In this document: positions 57,686 to 64,000 of the stretch, piece after piece | How positions within the stretch are numbered: position 1 is the stretch's first letter | Layout of the letters: every line of letters starts with the position of its first letter | Source of the DNA: an uncultured Clostridia bacterium | Lineage (GTDB): Bacteria > Bacillota > Clostridia > Christensenellales > Borkfalkiaceae | Direction: 5' to 3' | DNA: 64,000 nt | Assembly (NCBI GenBank): GCA_934278995.1 | Contig: CAKQWM010000001.1 | Coordinates: forward strand, 62,001-126,000 | Notes under the pieces: generated by a model | What the model was told of the DNA's origin: nothing | Databases searched by the model: none | The model's input: the letters and a program-made list of their open reading frames with translations, nothing else | Made by a program: the position numbers and the translations under genes

Positions 57686-58507
57686 ATGCCAGTTTTAACC
57701 GATTACTTCAATAAAAACGCCGAAAGGCTCAAAAATAAAAAACTGTTTTTGCTCGATATGGACGGAACCGTATATAACGGAAACGTAATTTTCCCTTACA
57801 CGCTCAAGTTTTTGGACGACGTGGTTTCAATCGGCGCTAAATACGTTTTCGTAACCAACAATTCGTCAAAGTCGGTTTTTGATTACGTTAAAAAAGTAAC
57901 GAAAATGGGCATAAAGGCAGACGAGGGCAATTTTTACACCTCGTCGATGGCAAGTATCGTATTTTTAAAAGAAAAATTCGGCAATTCTCTTATTTACGCG
58001 GAAGGAACGCAGTCGTTTACGGAGGAACTTATAAAAGGCGGGCTTAACGTTACCACCGATTACGCCCCCGACGCAAAAGCAATAATTTTAGGCTTCGATA
58101 CCGAACTTACTTTTGAAAAGTTAAGCACGACAAGCAAAATGCTTTGCACGACTTCCGCCGAGTATTACGCTACCCACCCCGACTACGTATGCCCCGTCGA
58201 ATACGGCTTCGTGCCGGACTTAGGCTCCGTGTGCTTCGGGCTGTATAAGGCTTCGGGTAAAAAGCCTTGCGTAATAGGTAAGCCCGAACCCGCCATGCTC
58301 GAAACCGCCGTTAAAAAATTCGGCGTAAAAAAAGAAGAAGCGGTTGTTATCGGCGACAGATTAAACACCGATATCGCTTCGGGTTTTAACGCGGGGATAG
58401 ATTCTATATGCGTTTTGTCGGGCGAGGCAACGATAGACGACGTTTTAAAATGCGACAAAAAACCGGATTTCGTGTTTGAAAATCTTTCCGAAATAATTCT
58501 TAAATAA
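57686..58507 (+). CDS. HAD-IIA (NagD/AraL-like) phosphatase
   Basis: 273 residues from the ATG at 57686; the frame extends upstream but through the promoter, so earlier starts are not transcribed. HAD motif I LLDMDGTVYNG, motif II FVTNNSSKS, motif III region IGKPEPAML and motif IV GDRLNTDIASGFNAGIDSICVLSG. Cytosolic phosphatase; relatives hydrolyse sugar phosphates, UMP, phosphoglycolate or glycerol phosphate. It sits upstream of three genes for glycerol-3-phosphate-like oxidation, so a glycerol-phosphate substrate is plausible but not shown. Confidence 0.85.
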   Translation: MPVLTDYFNKNAERLKNKKLFLLDMDGTVYNGNVIFPYTLKFLDDVVSIGAKYVFVTNNSSKSVFDYVKKVTKMGIKADEGNFYTSSMASIVFLKEKFGNSLIYAEGTQSFTEELIKGGLNVTTDYAPDAKAIILGFDTELTFEKLSTTSKMLCTTSAEYYATHPDYVCPVEYGFVPDLGSVCFGLYKASGKKPCVIGKPEPAMLETAVKKFGVKKEEAVVIGDRLNTDIASGFNAGIDSICVLSGEATIDDVLKCDKKPDFVFENLSEIILK

Positions 58508-58581
58508 GAACAAAAACGGGCGATAATCGGCTTATAGAGCGGTTTTTGATTTAGTAAACTAAAAAATATAAAGGGTATAAT

Positions 58582-60012
58582 ATGTTTGACGTAATCGTTA
58601 TAGGAGGCGGAGTAGTCGGCGCAAGCGTACTTCGGGAACTTTGTAAGTACAAACTTAAAGCCTGCCTTCTCGAAAAAGAAAGCGACGTTTGCCTTGGCGC
58701 AAGCAGAGCAAATTCGGGAGTGGTGCACGCGGGCTTCGACGCGCCGATCTGTTCTAAAAAGGCAAAATTCAACGTTTTGGGAAACAAAATGATGGAGGGA
58801 CTTTGTAAAGATCTCGGCGTAAAATATAAAAAGAACGGCTCGCTGGTCGTCGCTTTTTCTTCGGAAGATTTAAAAACTTTACAAGAACTTAAAGAACGCG
58901 GAGAAAAAAACGGAGTTGAAGAACTTGAGATTATTTCAAAAGAAGAACTCAAGACTTTGGAGCCTAACGTTTCCGATGAAGCTCTGGGCGCTTTATATGC
59001 AAAAACGGGCGGTATCGTTTGCCCGTACGAACTTACCATAGCGTTAATAGGTAACGCCATGGATAACGGCGCCGAACTTTTTTTGGATTACGAAGTCGTG
59101 TCCGCCGAAAAAACGCAAAACGGTTATATCGTCCGCGCAAAAGACGGCAGAGAAACGGAAGGGAAAGTCGTGGTAAACTGCGCGGGGCTGTATAGCGGAA
59201 AAATCGCGGAATTTTTCGGCGACTACGATATAAAAATAGGCGCGAGAAAGGGCGAATACATTTTGCTTGACAGAAACTCGGCGGGCTTCGTTACCCGTAC
59301 GCTTTTCTTTACGCCGACAAAACTCGGTAAAGGCGTGCTTGTTTTGCCGACCGTAGATAACAATATTTTATTAGGTCCCACCGCAAAAGAAATCGACGAC
59401 GATAATACGGAAACGACGCAAGAGGGCTTAAAATGGATTGTCGAAAAAGCGCAACGTATGTGCAAAAATATTCCTTTTTATAATACGATAACTTCTTTTG
59501 CCGGAGTACGCGCTTATTCGTATAAACACGATTTTATTATCGAAAAAAGCAAGGTTTGTTCAAAACTGATAAACGTTGCGGGTATAGAATCCCCCGGTCT
59601 TACGAGCGCGCCCGCAATAGGCGAATACGTCGTTAACGGGCTTATAGCCGAACTTTTACCGCTTAATAAAAACGAAAAATTCAATCCTTACCGCACGCCC
59701 GATTACTTTTTTAAAAACCTGACCGATAGAGAAAAGAACGATTTGATAAAAAAAGATCCGTCTTTCGGCAGAATCGTTTGCCGTTGCGAAGAAATTACGG
59801 AAGGGGAAATCATACGGGCTTTATCGGAAAACCCGAAGGCAACGACCGTTGACGGCGTTAAGCGTCGGACGAGGGCGGGCATGGGCAGATGTCAGGGCGG
59901 ATTTTGTCAGCCTTACGTTTTGGAAATCATTTCAAAATACGCGGGGATTTCTTACGACAAAATAACCAAATCAAAAAAAGGCTCGACTCTTTTAGAGGGG
60001 GTAACTAAATGA
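58582..60012 (+). CDS. GlpA-like FAD oxidoreductase with BFD-type iron-sulfur domain
   Basis: 476 residues. N-terminal FAD loop VIVIGGGVVGASVLREL, DAO-type domain (about 1-380; GEYILLDRNSAGFVTRTLFF, GIESPGLTSAPAIGEYV), then a C-terminal [2Fe-2S] BFD-like domain with C400-x-C402 and C437-x4-C442. It has the architecture of anaerobic glycerol-3-phosphate dehydrogenase subunit A in Clostridia. Overlaps the next gene by 4 bases (ATGA), so they are translationally coupled. Substrate may be G3P or another 2-hydroxy acid; not proven. Confidence 0.88.
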   Translation: MFDVIVIGGGVVGASVLRELCKYKLKACLLEKESDVCLGASRANSGVVHAGFDAPICSKKAKFNVLGNKMMEGLCKDLGVKYKKNGSLVVAFSSEDLKTLQELKERGEKNGVEELEIISKEELKTLEPNVSDEALGALYAKTGGIVCPYELTIALIGNAMDNGAELFLDYEVVSAEKTQNGYIVRAKDGRETEGKVVVNCAGLYSGKIAEFFGDYDIKIGARKGEYILLDRNSAGFVTRTLFFTPTKLGKGVLVLPTVDNNILLGPTAKEIDDDNTETTQEGLKWIVEKAQRMCKNIPFYNTITSFAGVRAYSYKHDFIIEKSKVCSKLINVAGIESPGLTSAPAIGEYVVNGLIAELLPLNKNEKFNPYRTPDYFFKNLTDREKNDLIKKDPSFGRIVCRCEEITEGEIIRALSENPKATTVDGVKRRTRAGMGRCQGGFCQPYVLEIISKYAGISYDKITKSKKGSTLLEGVTK

Positions 60013-61253
60013 AACACGATATAGTCATAATCGGCGGCGGCCCCGCCGGGCTTGCCGCAGCGGTTTCGGCTTATGACAACGGCGTCCGGGACGTCGTTAT
60101 TTTAGAGCGTGGCGAAGAACTCGGCGGAATACTCAATCAATGTATCCACAACGGGTTCGGGCTTACGAGGTTTAAAGAAAGTTTATCCGGTCCCGAATAC
60201 GCAGAAAGATTTGTAAACGAAGTAAAAAAGCGTAATATAAAATATTATCTCGAAACCACCGTTCTCGCAATCAACGAAAATAAAACCATAAAAGCGGTCA
60301 ATCCGACGCTCGGTTTTTTTGAAGTCGAAGCAAAGGCGATAATTCTTGCAATGGGTTGCAGGGAAAGAAGCAGAGGCGCGCTAAATATCGCGGGGACTCG
60401 TCCCGCCGGGATTTATTCAGCGGGTACGGCGCAAAAATACGTAAATATAAAAGGCTATCTTCCCGGAAAAGAAGTCGTTATTTTGGGTTCGGGCGACATA
60501 GGGCTGATTATGGCAAGGCGTATGACGCTCGAAGGCGCGAAAGTTCACGCCGTATGCGAAATCATGCCCTATTCGAGCGGGCTTAAACGCAATATAGTTC
60601 AATGCCTTGACGACTTCGGTATTCCTCTTTATTTAAACCACACCGTAACCCGTATCGAGGGAGATGAAAGGGTTACGGGCGTAACCGTTTCCGAAGTAGA
60701 TAAAAACAAGATGCCCGTAAAGGGTACCGAGATGCATTTTAACTGCGATACCGTGCTTTTCTCGGTAGGGCTTATTCCCGAAAACGAACTTACGAAATCC
60801 TGCGGTATAGCGCTTTCGCCAAAAACCCGCGGGGCGGTCGTTTCGCAAACGAGAGAGACCGAAAAAAACGGTGTTTTCGCTTGCGGGAACGTTTTACAGG
60901 TTCACGACCTCGTTGATTTCGTTTCGGAAGAATCGGAAATCGCGGGGAAATTCGCCGCGGGATACGTTATAAACGGCGAAAAAGTCCACGACTACGAATA
61001 TACCGTTGAAGGCGACAACGTAAGTTACGTTCTGCCTCAAAAAATAGACAAAAACGTTTCGGGAAACGTAAAACTGTTTTTCAGAGTAAAAGATACTTTC
61101 AAAAATTGCGTCGTTCGGGTAAAATCCGGCGATGACGTAATTTTGGAAAGAAAGAAAAAAATAGTCGCCCCGGGCGAAATGGAAACCCTTATTCTTACCG
61201 AGGACAAAATTAAAAATCTTACCGCGCCCGTTTGCGTGGAATTGACGGTTTAA
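60009..61253 (+). CDS. GlpB-like NAD(P)/FAD-dependent oxidoreductase
   Basis: 414 residues. FAD loop IVIIGGGPAGLAAAVSAYDNG, NAD loop VVILGSGDIGLIMARRMTLEGAKV, and GVFACGNVLQVHDLVDFVSEE near 290-310. Two-dinucleotide-domain flavoprotein of the type found between GlpA-like and DUF1667 proteins. Probably passes electrons from the GlpA-like subunit to NAD(P) or a membrane acceptor. Start overlaps the previous stop by 4 bases. Confidence 0.88.
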   Translation: MKHDIVIIGGGPAGLAAAVSAYDNGVRDVVILERGEELGGILNQCIHNGFGLTRFKESLSGPEYAERFVNEVKKRNIKYYLETTVLAINENKTIKAVNPTLGFFEVEAKAIILAMGCRERSRGALNIAGTRPAGIYSAGTAQKYVNIKGYLPGKEVVILGSGDIGLIMARRMTLEGAKVHAVCEIMPYSSGLKRNIVQCLDDFGIPLYLNHTVTRIEGDERVTGVTVSEVDKNKMPVKGTEMHFNCDTVLFSVGLIPENELTKSCGIALSPKTRGAVVSQTRETEKNGVFACGNVLQVHDLVDFVSEESEIAGKFAAGYVINGEKVHDYEYTVEGDNVSYVLPQKIDKNVSGNVKLFFRVKDTFKNCVVRVKSGDDVILERKKKIVAPGEMETLILTEDKIKNLTAPVCVELTV

Positions 61254-61264
61254 GGAGATTATAC

Positions 61265-61615
61265 ATGGAAATTAAAAATTTAACGTGCGTGGAATGTCCC
61301 ATGGGGTGCCGGATAGAGGCGGGCGTAGAAAACGGAGTTGCCGTTTACGTTAAGGGTAATTCTTGCCCGCGCGGGAAACTTTACGCCGAAACGGAAGTCG
61401 TACGCCCGATGCGCGTTCTGACAACTTCCGTAAGGTGTACGGACGGCACGATGCTTCCCGTTAAAACGGATAAGCCCGTTCCGCGCGACGTGATGCTCAC
61501 TTTAATGAGAACGATTAACTCCTGCCATCCGTCGCTTCCCGTAGCGTCGGGAGAGACAGTTATAAAAAATCTTTACGAAAACGTCAATCTTATTGCCACA
61601 AAAACAATCGGATAA
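61265..61615 (+). CDS. DUF1667 protein
   Basis: 116 residues from the ATG at 61265 (AAGGAG 8 bases upstream). Four Cys in two motifs: C8-x2-C11-x3-C15 and GNSCPRGK, typical of DUF1667, with PVKTDKPVPRDVMLTLM. Probably an iron-sulfur or metal-binding accessory subunit of the GlpA/GlpB-like enzyme. Third redox gene of the operon. Confidence 0.85.
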   Translation: MEIKNLTCVECPMGCRIEAGVENGVAVYVKGNSCPRGKLYAETEVVRPMRVLTTSVRCTDGTMLPVKTDKPVPRDVMLTLMRTINSCHPSLPVASGETVIKNLYENVNLIATKTIG

Positions 61616-61668
61616 TCGGCTTATAGCCCGATATTTGATAAAAATATTTGATAAAAACGGCATAAAAA

Positions 61669-61698
61669 CCCCGTCGCTTTACGATAAAAGCGACGGGG
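61669..61698. terminator. GC hairpin after the redox operon
   Basis: CCCCGTCGCTTT / AAAGCGACGGGG, 6-base loop. The following T run is short (CTATCC), so termination may be weak or Rho-assisted. Confidence 0.6.
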
Positions 61699-61822
61699 CT
61701 ATCCGCAATAAACAAATGCGTAAAAATTTACTTTAAACAAACGTTAAAAGACGCGTCAACTTTTATAAAGAAAAGTTTTACTTAACCGTAAAGGAAAGTT
61801 TTACTTAACGAGGTAACGTTCG

Positions 61823-62026
61823 TCATTTACTATAATATTCCTCGAAAAGGTCGTTCGGGGTACATTCCAAAATGTCGCAAAGGGCTTTTAAGTTTTCAAA
61901 CTTAATGCCTCCTGTCTGATTATTGATGATTTTGTTGAAATTCTGGTAACTTAACCCGAGTTGAATGTAAAGCCAATATTTAGTTTTTCCTTTTTCTTTT
62001 AAAATGTCGAGTATTCGTAAACGCAT
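61823..62026 (-). CDS. XRE-family HTH regulator (HTH_26-like)
   Basis: 67 residues: MRLRILDILKEKGKTKYWLYIQLGLSYQNFNKIINNQTGGIKFENLKALCDILECTPNDLFEEYYSK. This is the short Cro/C1-type family with the CDILECTPNDLFE signature. DNA-binding regulator with unknown target. Divergent from the candidate small RNA transcription unit that starts near 62111. Confidence 0.85.
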   Translation of the reverse strand: MRLRILDILKEKGKTKYWLYIQLGLSYQNFNKIINNQTGGIKFENLKALCDILECTPNDLFEEYYSK

Positions 62027-62074
62027 ATCTAACCTGCACGATATATATTTTTTACATTATATATTAAAAAATGC

Positions 62075-62104
62075 TTGACAGAATAGACGTATAAGTTATA
62101 TAAT
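62075..62104 (+). promoter_or_regulatory. Promoter of the candidate small RNA
   Basis: TTGACA (62075-62080), 18-base spacer, TATAAT (62099-62104): both hexamers are consensus. Confidence 0.8.
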
Positions 62105-62110
62105 GTTTAC

Positions 62111-62226
62111 ATCAGATAAAAAAGTTTTTCGGGGGTAAAACTTTAACAAATATCTCGCGCAACACCCCAAAAGTAGATCAAAATTGTCCGAGCGGTCGGT
62201 TTTCCGACCGCTCGGGCTTTTTTACG
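62111..62226 (+). ncRNA. Candidate structured small RNA
   Basis: About 115 bases from the predicted start to the T run of a strong terminator (12-bp perfect stem 62188-62199/62204-62215, loop TTTT, then GCTTTTTT). No ORF. A hairpin AAAGTTTT/AAAACTTT (62121-62128/62137-62144) has the loop TCGGGGGT whose GGGGT (62132-62136) can pair with ACCCC (62164-62168), an H-type pseudoknot. It could be a small RNA or a terminating riboswitch; the next gene has its own promoter, which favours a small RNA. Confidence 0.55.
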
Positions 62227-62499
62227 CTTTCGTTTAATCCGTACGCGTTGCCGTATTTACTTGAAAATAACAAGGGTAAAGACGCCGTTTTATCGGGATT
62301 TCTACCCCGCCCTTGATTAAACGAAAAAAATTTTTAAAATATTTTCGGAAAAAGCAAACGAAACGCCTTTCAGTATGCTATAATATATGAAAAACGGAGG
62401 AGGACGCTTCCAACAAGTTTTTCTAACCGTCCGTAACCTTTACGGCGGGAGCAGGTTGTTAGGCGCATTCAATATGTTAATACGTCCGAAAAACAGTTT
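62227..62499 (+). other. Leader region of the ECF sigma gene
   Basis: Extended -10 TGCTATAAT at 62376-62384, then about 110 bases to the ATG. GGAGGAGG (62396-62403) is not followed by a start codon. A 9-codon upstream ORF, 62474-62503 (MLIRPKNSL), ends in TGA overlapping the sigma ATG. Confidence 0.45.
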
Positions 62500-63063
62500 A
62501 TGAGCGACAAAATAAAAGGTCGTGAAATAGACCAATATTTAACTGAAATGCGCAACGGCGACACTGATGCCATGGAAAGGCTTTACGACTGCGTCTATAA
62601 GCCGTTGTTCGCATTATGCTACGGATATTTCCGGAACACTACCGACAGCGAAGACGTTTTGCAAGAAGCCTTTCTGACTATCAAAAAGGAAATAGGCAAA
62701 TATAACGGTTCAAGCGGTTTTAACTGGGTTTACACCATAACGAAAAATATTTGCTTAAAAACCCTGCAAAAAGCGTCGAGAACCCAGTCCGTCGATTTTA
62801 CCGACACGGTTTCCGTCGATAAATATTACGGCAAGGACGCCGACGCGGAAACGACGGCTTTCGACGAGTCGGGTATTATAAAACTTGCAAAGCAGGTTTT
62901 AAACGACAACGAATACGAGATACTTATTTTCCACGCCGTTTACGGCATGCCGTTTAAAGAAATAGCGGTGATGACCAAAAAAATCGAAGCCACCGTAAGA
63001 TGGCAGTATCATAACGCGATAAATAAAGTTCGCAAAGAATACGAAAGGAGGTTCGGCAAATGA
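62500..63063 (+). CDS. ECF-type RNA polymerase sigma factor
   Basis: 187 residues. Region 2 (AMERLYDCVYKPLFALCYGYFRNTTDSEDVLQEAFLTIKKEI) and region 4 (VLNDNEYEILIFHAVYGMPFKEIAVMTKKIEATVRWQYHNAINKVRKEY) are clear. No region 1 or 3, as in ECF sigmas. No Shine-Dalgarno before the ATG; it may be coupled to the 9-codon upstream ORF. Overlaps the anti-sigma gene by 4 bases (ATGA), a classic sigma/anti-sigma pair. Signal unknown. Confidence 0.9.
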   Translation: MSDKIKGREIDQYLTEMRNGDTDAMERLYDCVYKPLFALCYGYFRNTTDSEDVLQEAFLTIKKEIGKYNGSSGFNWVYTITKNICLKTLQKASRTQSVDFTDTVSVDKYYGKDADAETTAFDESGIIKLAKQVLNDNEYEILIFHAVYGMPFKEIAVMTKKIEATVRWQYHNAINKVRKEYERRFGK

Positions 63064-64000
63064 AAAAGTCATTTAAAGATTTTGAAAATATGTTTAAAAG
63101 CGTAAAGCCGGTTATGCCCTCCGACGGTTTTAAGGAAAAAGTCCTTTCAAGCGCAAGGCGCGTACCGATTATCGAAAATAAACCGATAAACAGATTCGGC
63201 GTTATAATGCGCAGATACGCCGCCGCGTTTGCGGTGCTTTGTCTGACGCTTGTTGCGGCGGTTACTCTGCTCGGTTTTTACGGCGAAAACTATTACGAAG
63301 TATATATCGACGTAAATCCGTCGATTGAAGTTTCCGTAAATCGTTTCGGCGTTATAAATAAAGTCAACTACATCAACGCAGACGCGAAAAATGTTTTTAA
63401 AGACGTAGAATTAAAAGGCAAAAAGCCCGAGGAAGCAATCACCGATATAACTTACGCGCTCGATAAAGGCGGATATCTTAAAAACGATTCCGAACTGTTT
63501 ATCAGCGGTTATTCGGGCGCGGACGCCGACGTGAATAAGATTGTCGAAGCCCTTTATTACATGGTTTTCGATATTTCCGAAGAAAAAGGTTACGGCGCAA
63601 CCGTTCTGACGGGTAAGTTTACCGAGGAACAGAGAAAGGAAGCGCTTTCAAAAAACATTTCTCCGTTAAAGTATAGCCTGATAACTTCGCTTCTTGCGCT
63701 CGACGACGATTATACGATGGAGAATCTTGCCTATCTTTCGATGGGCGAACTCAACGGTCTTTACAGCGCGCTCAGCAGTATTTTGTCAAAAGATATCATA
63801 GAAGCCGCCAGAAAAAACGACGTTTCTCCGATGCACTATAAACTTTTGGAAACACTCTCTAACGCGAAACTTTTGGAAACACTTGACAAAGCGGGAATCG
63901 ACACGGGCAATTTAACAAACCTTACGACGTCCGAACTTAAAGGGCTTTTAGAAAAGGCAAAACAAGAGAAAGTCAAGAACGAAAACAAAACTATCGAGGA
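63060..64000 (+). CDS. RsgI-like anti-sigma factor (partial, runs off the end)
   Basis: 313 codons readable, no stop before the window end. Cytoplasmic N-terminus of about 50 residues, one membrane helix (about 53-73, AAAFAVLCLTLVAAVTLLGF), then an extracytoplasmic domain starting YIDVNPSIEVSVNRFGVINKV, the pattern of RsgI-type anti-sigma factors (DVNPSIE-x-x-x-N-R). A repetitive helical region follows (about 200-313). RsgI proteins bind the sigma through the N-terminus and sense polysaccharide or protein signals outside. AAAGGAGG precedes the ATG. The C-terminal sensor is outside the window. Confidence 0.88.
   Translation, partial: MKKSFKDFENMFKSVKPVMPSDGFKEKVLSSARRVPIIENKPINRFGVIMRRYAAAFAVLCLTLVAAVTLLGFYGENYYEVYIDVNPSIEVSVNRFGVINKVNYINADAKNVFKDVELKGKKPEEAITDITYALDKGGYLKNDSELFISGYSGADADVNKIVEALYYMVFDISEEKGYGATVLTGKFTEEQRKEALSKNISPLKYSLITSLLALDDDYTMENLAYLSMGELNGLYSALSSILSKDIIEAARKNDVSPMHYKLLETLSNAKLLETLDKAGIDTGNLTNLTTSELKGLLEKAKQEKVKNENKTIE

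Overview
The window (about 40% GC by eye) looks like a chromosome segment from an anaerobic, Gram-positive-type Clostridia relative, probably gut-associated and close to the uncultured Christensenellales/Borkfalkia-like lineages. The class is fairly safe, the family is a guess. Evidence: a str-type operon with Firmicutes-like proteins; BspA-type leucine-rich and InlB-type surface proteins without LPXTG; a SipL-like DUF3794+LysM protein; DUF1540, DUF378, DUF1667 and QueT small proteins; an ECF sigma factor with an RsgI-like anti-sigma factor; MEP-pathway isoprenoid genes; and strong Shine-Dalgarno sequences at most genes.

Layout. 0-8 kb: HEPN-like gene, D-lactate dehydrogenase family gene, then two related gene-carrying elements with inverted ends (1834-2761 and 6485-7791) that bracket a two-gene LRR lipoprotein operon. 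8-15 kb: stress and regulatory genes, namely HdeD/TerB-like genes divergent from a TetR regulator, an HtrA-like lipoprotein protease next to an OmpR-type two-component system, and a second TetR divergent from an SDR enzyme. 15-20 kb: accessory region with a PH-like protein, a Fic protein and a DUF4143 ATPase, each associated with its own repeats, plus a tRNA whose downstream sequence is duplicated. 20-35 kb: housekeeping core, with ispDF and rqcP on the minus strand and rpoB-rpoC-rpsL-rpsG-fusA-tuf on the plus strand. 35-38 kb: iron-sulfur protein/Crp pair, tilS and hpt. 38-43 kb: XRE regulator and a 1273-residue surface protein between two copies of the same terminator. 43-50 kb: queT, DUF378, an ABC transporter, and a repetitive acidic protein. 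50-57 kb: DUF1540, sipL-like, ispE and a 1305-residue surface protein. 57-61.6 kb: HAD phosphatase plus a GlpA/GlpB/DUF1667-like redox operon. 62-64 kb: XRE regulator, a candidate structured small RNA, and the ECF sigma/anti-sigma pair running off the end.

Most notable: (1) the two cargo elements share ends, a mini-hairpin array and a cargo terminator, carry unrelated genes in opposite orientation and encode no transposase; (2) near-identical 26-bp direct-repeat boxes lie the same distance upstream of the HtrA-like gene and of the response regulator, suggesting a CssRS/HtrA-type secretion-stress circuit; (3) a promoter-to-terminator unit at 62.1 kb has a predicted H-type pseudoknot and no ORF; (4) the Fic and DUF4143 genes have promoters bordered by repeats that recur beyond the gene; (5) ribosomal protein S12 naturally has Arg at the position where Lys-to-Arg gives streptomycin resistance. 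All assignments come from reading the sequence; no database search was run.
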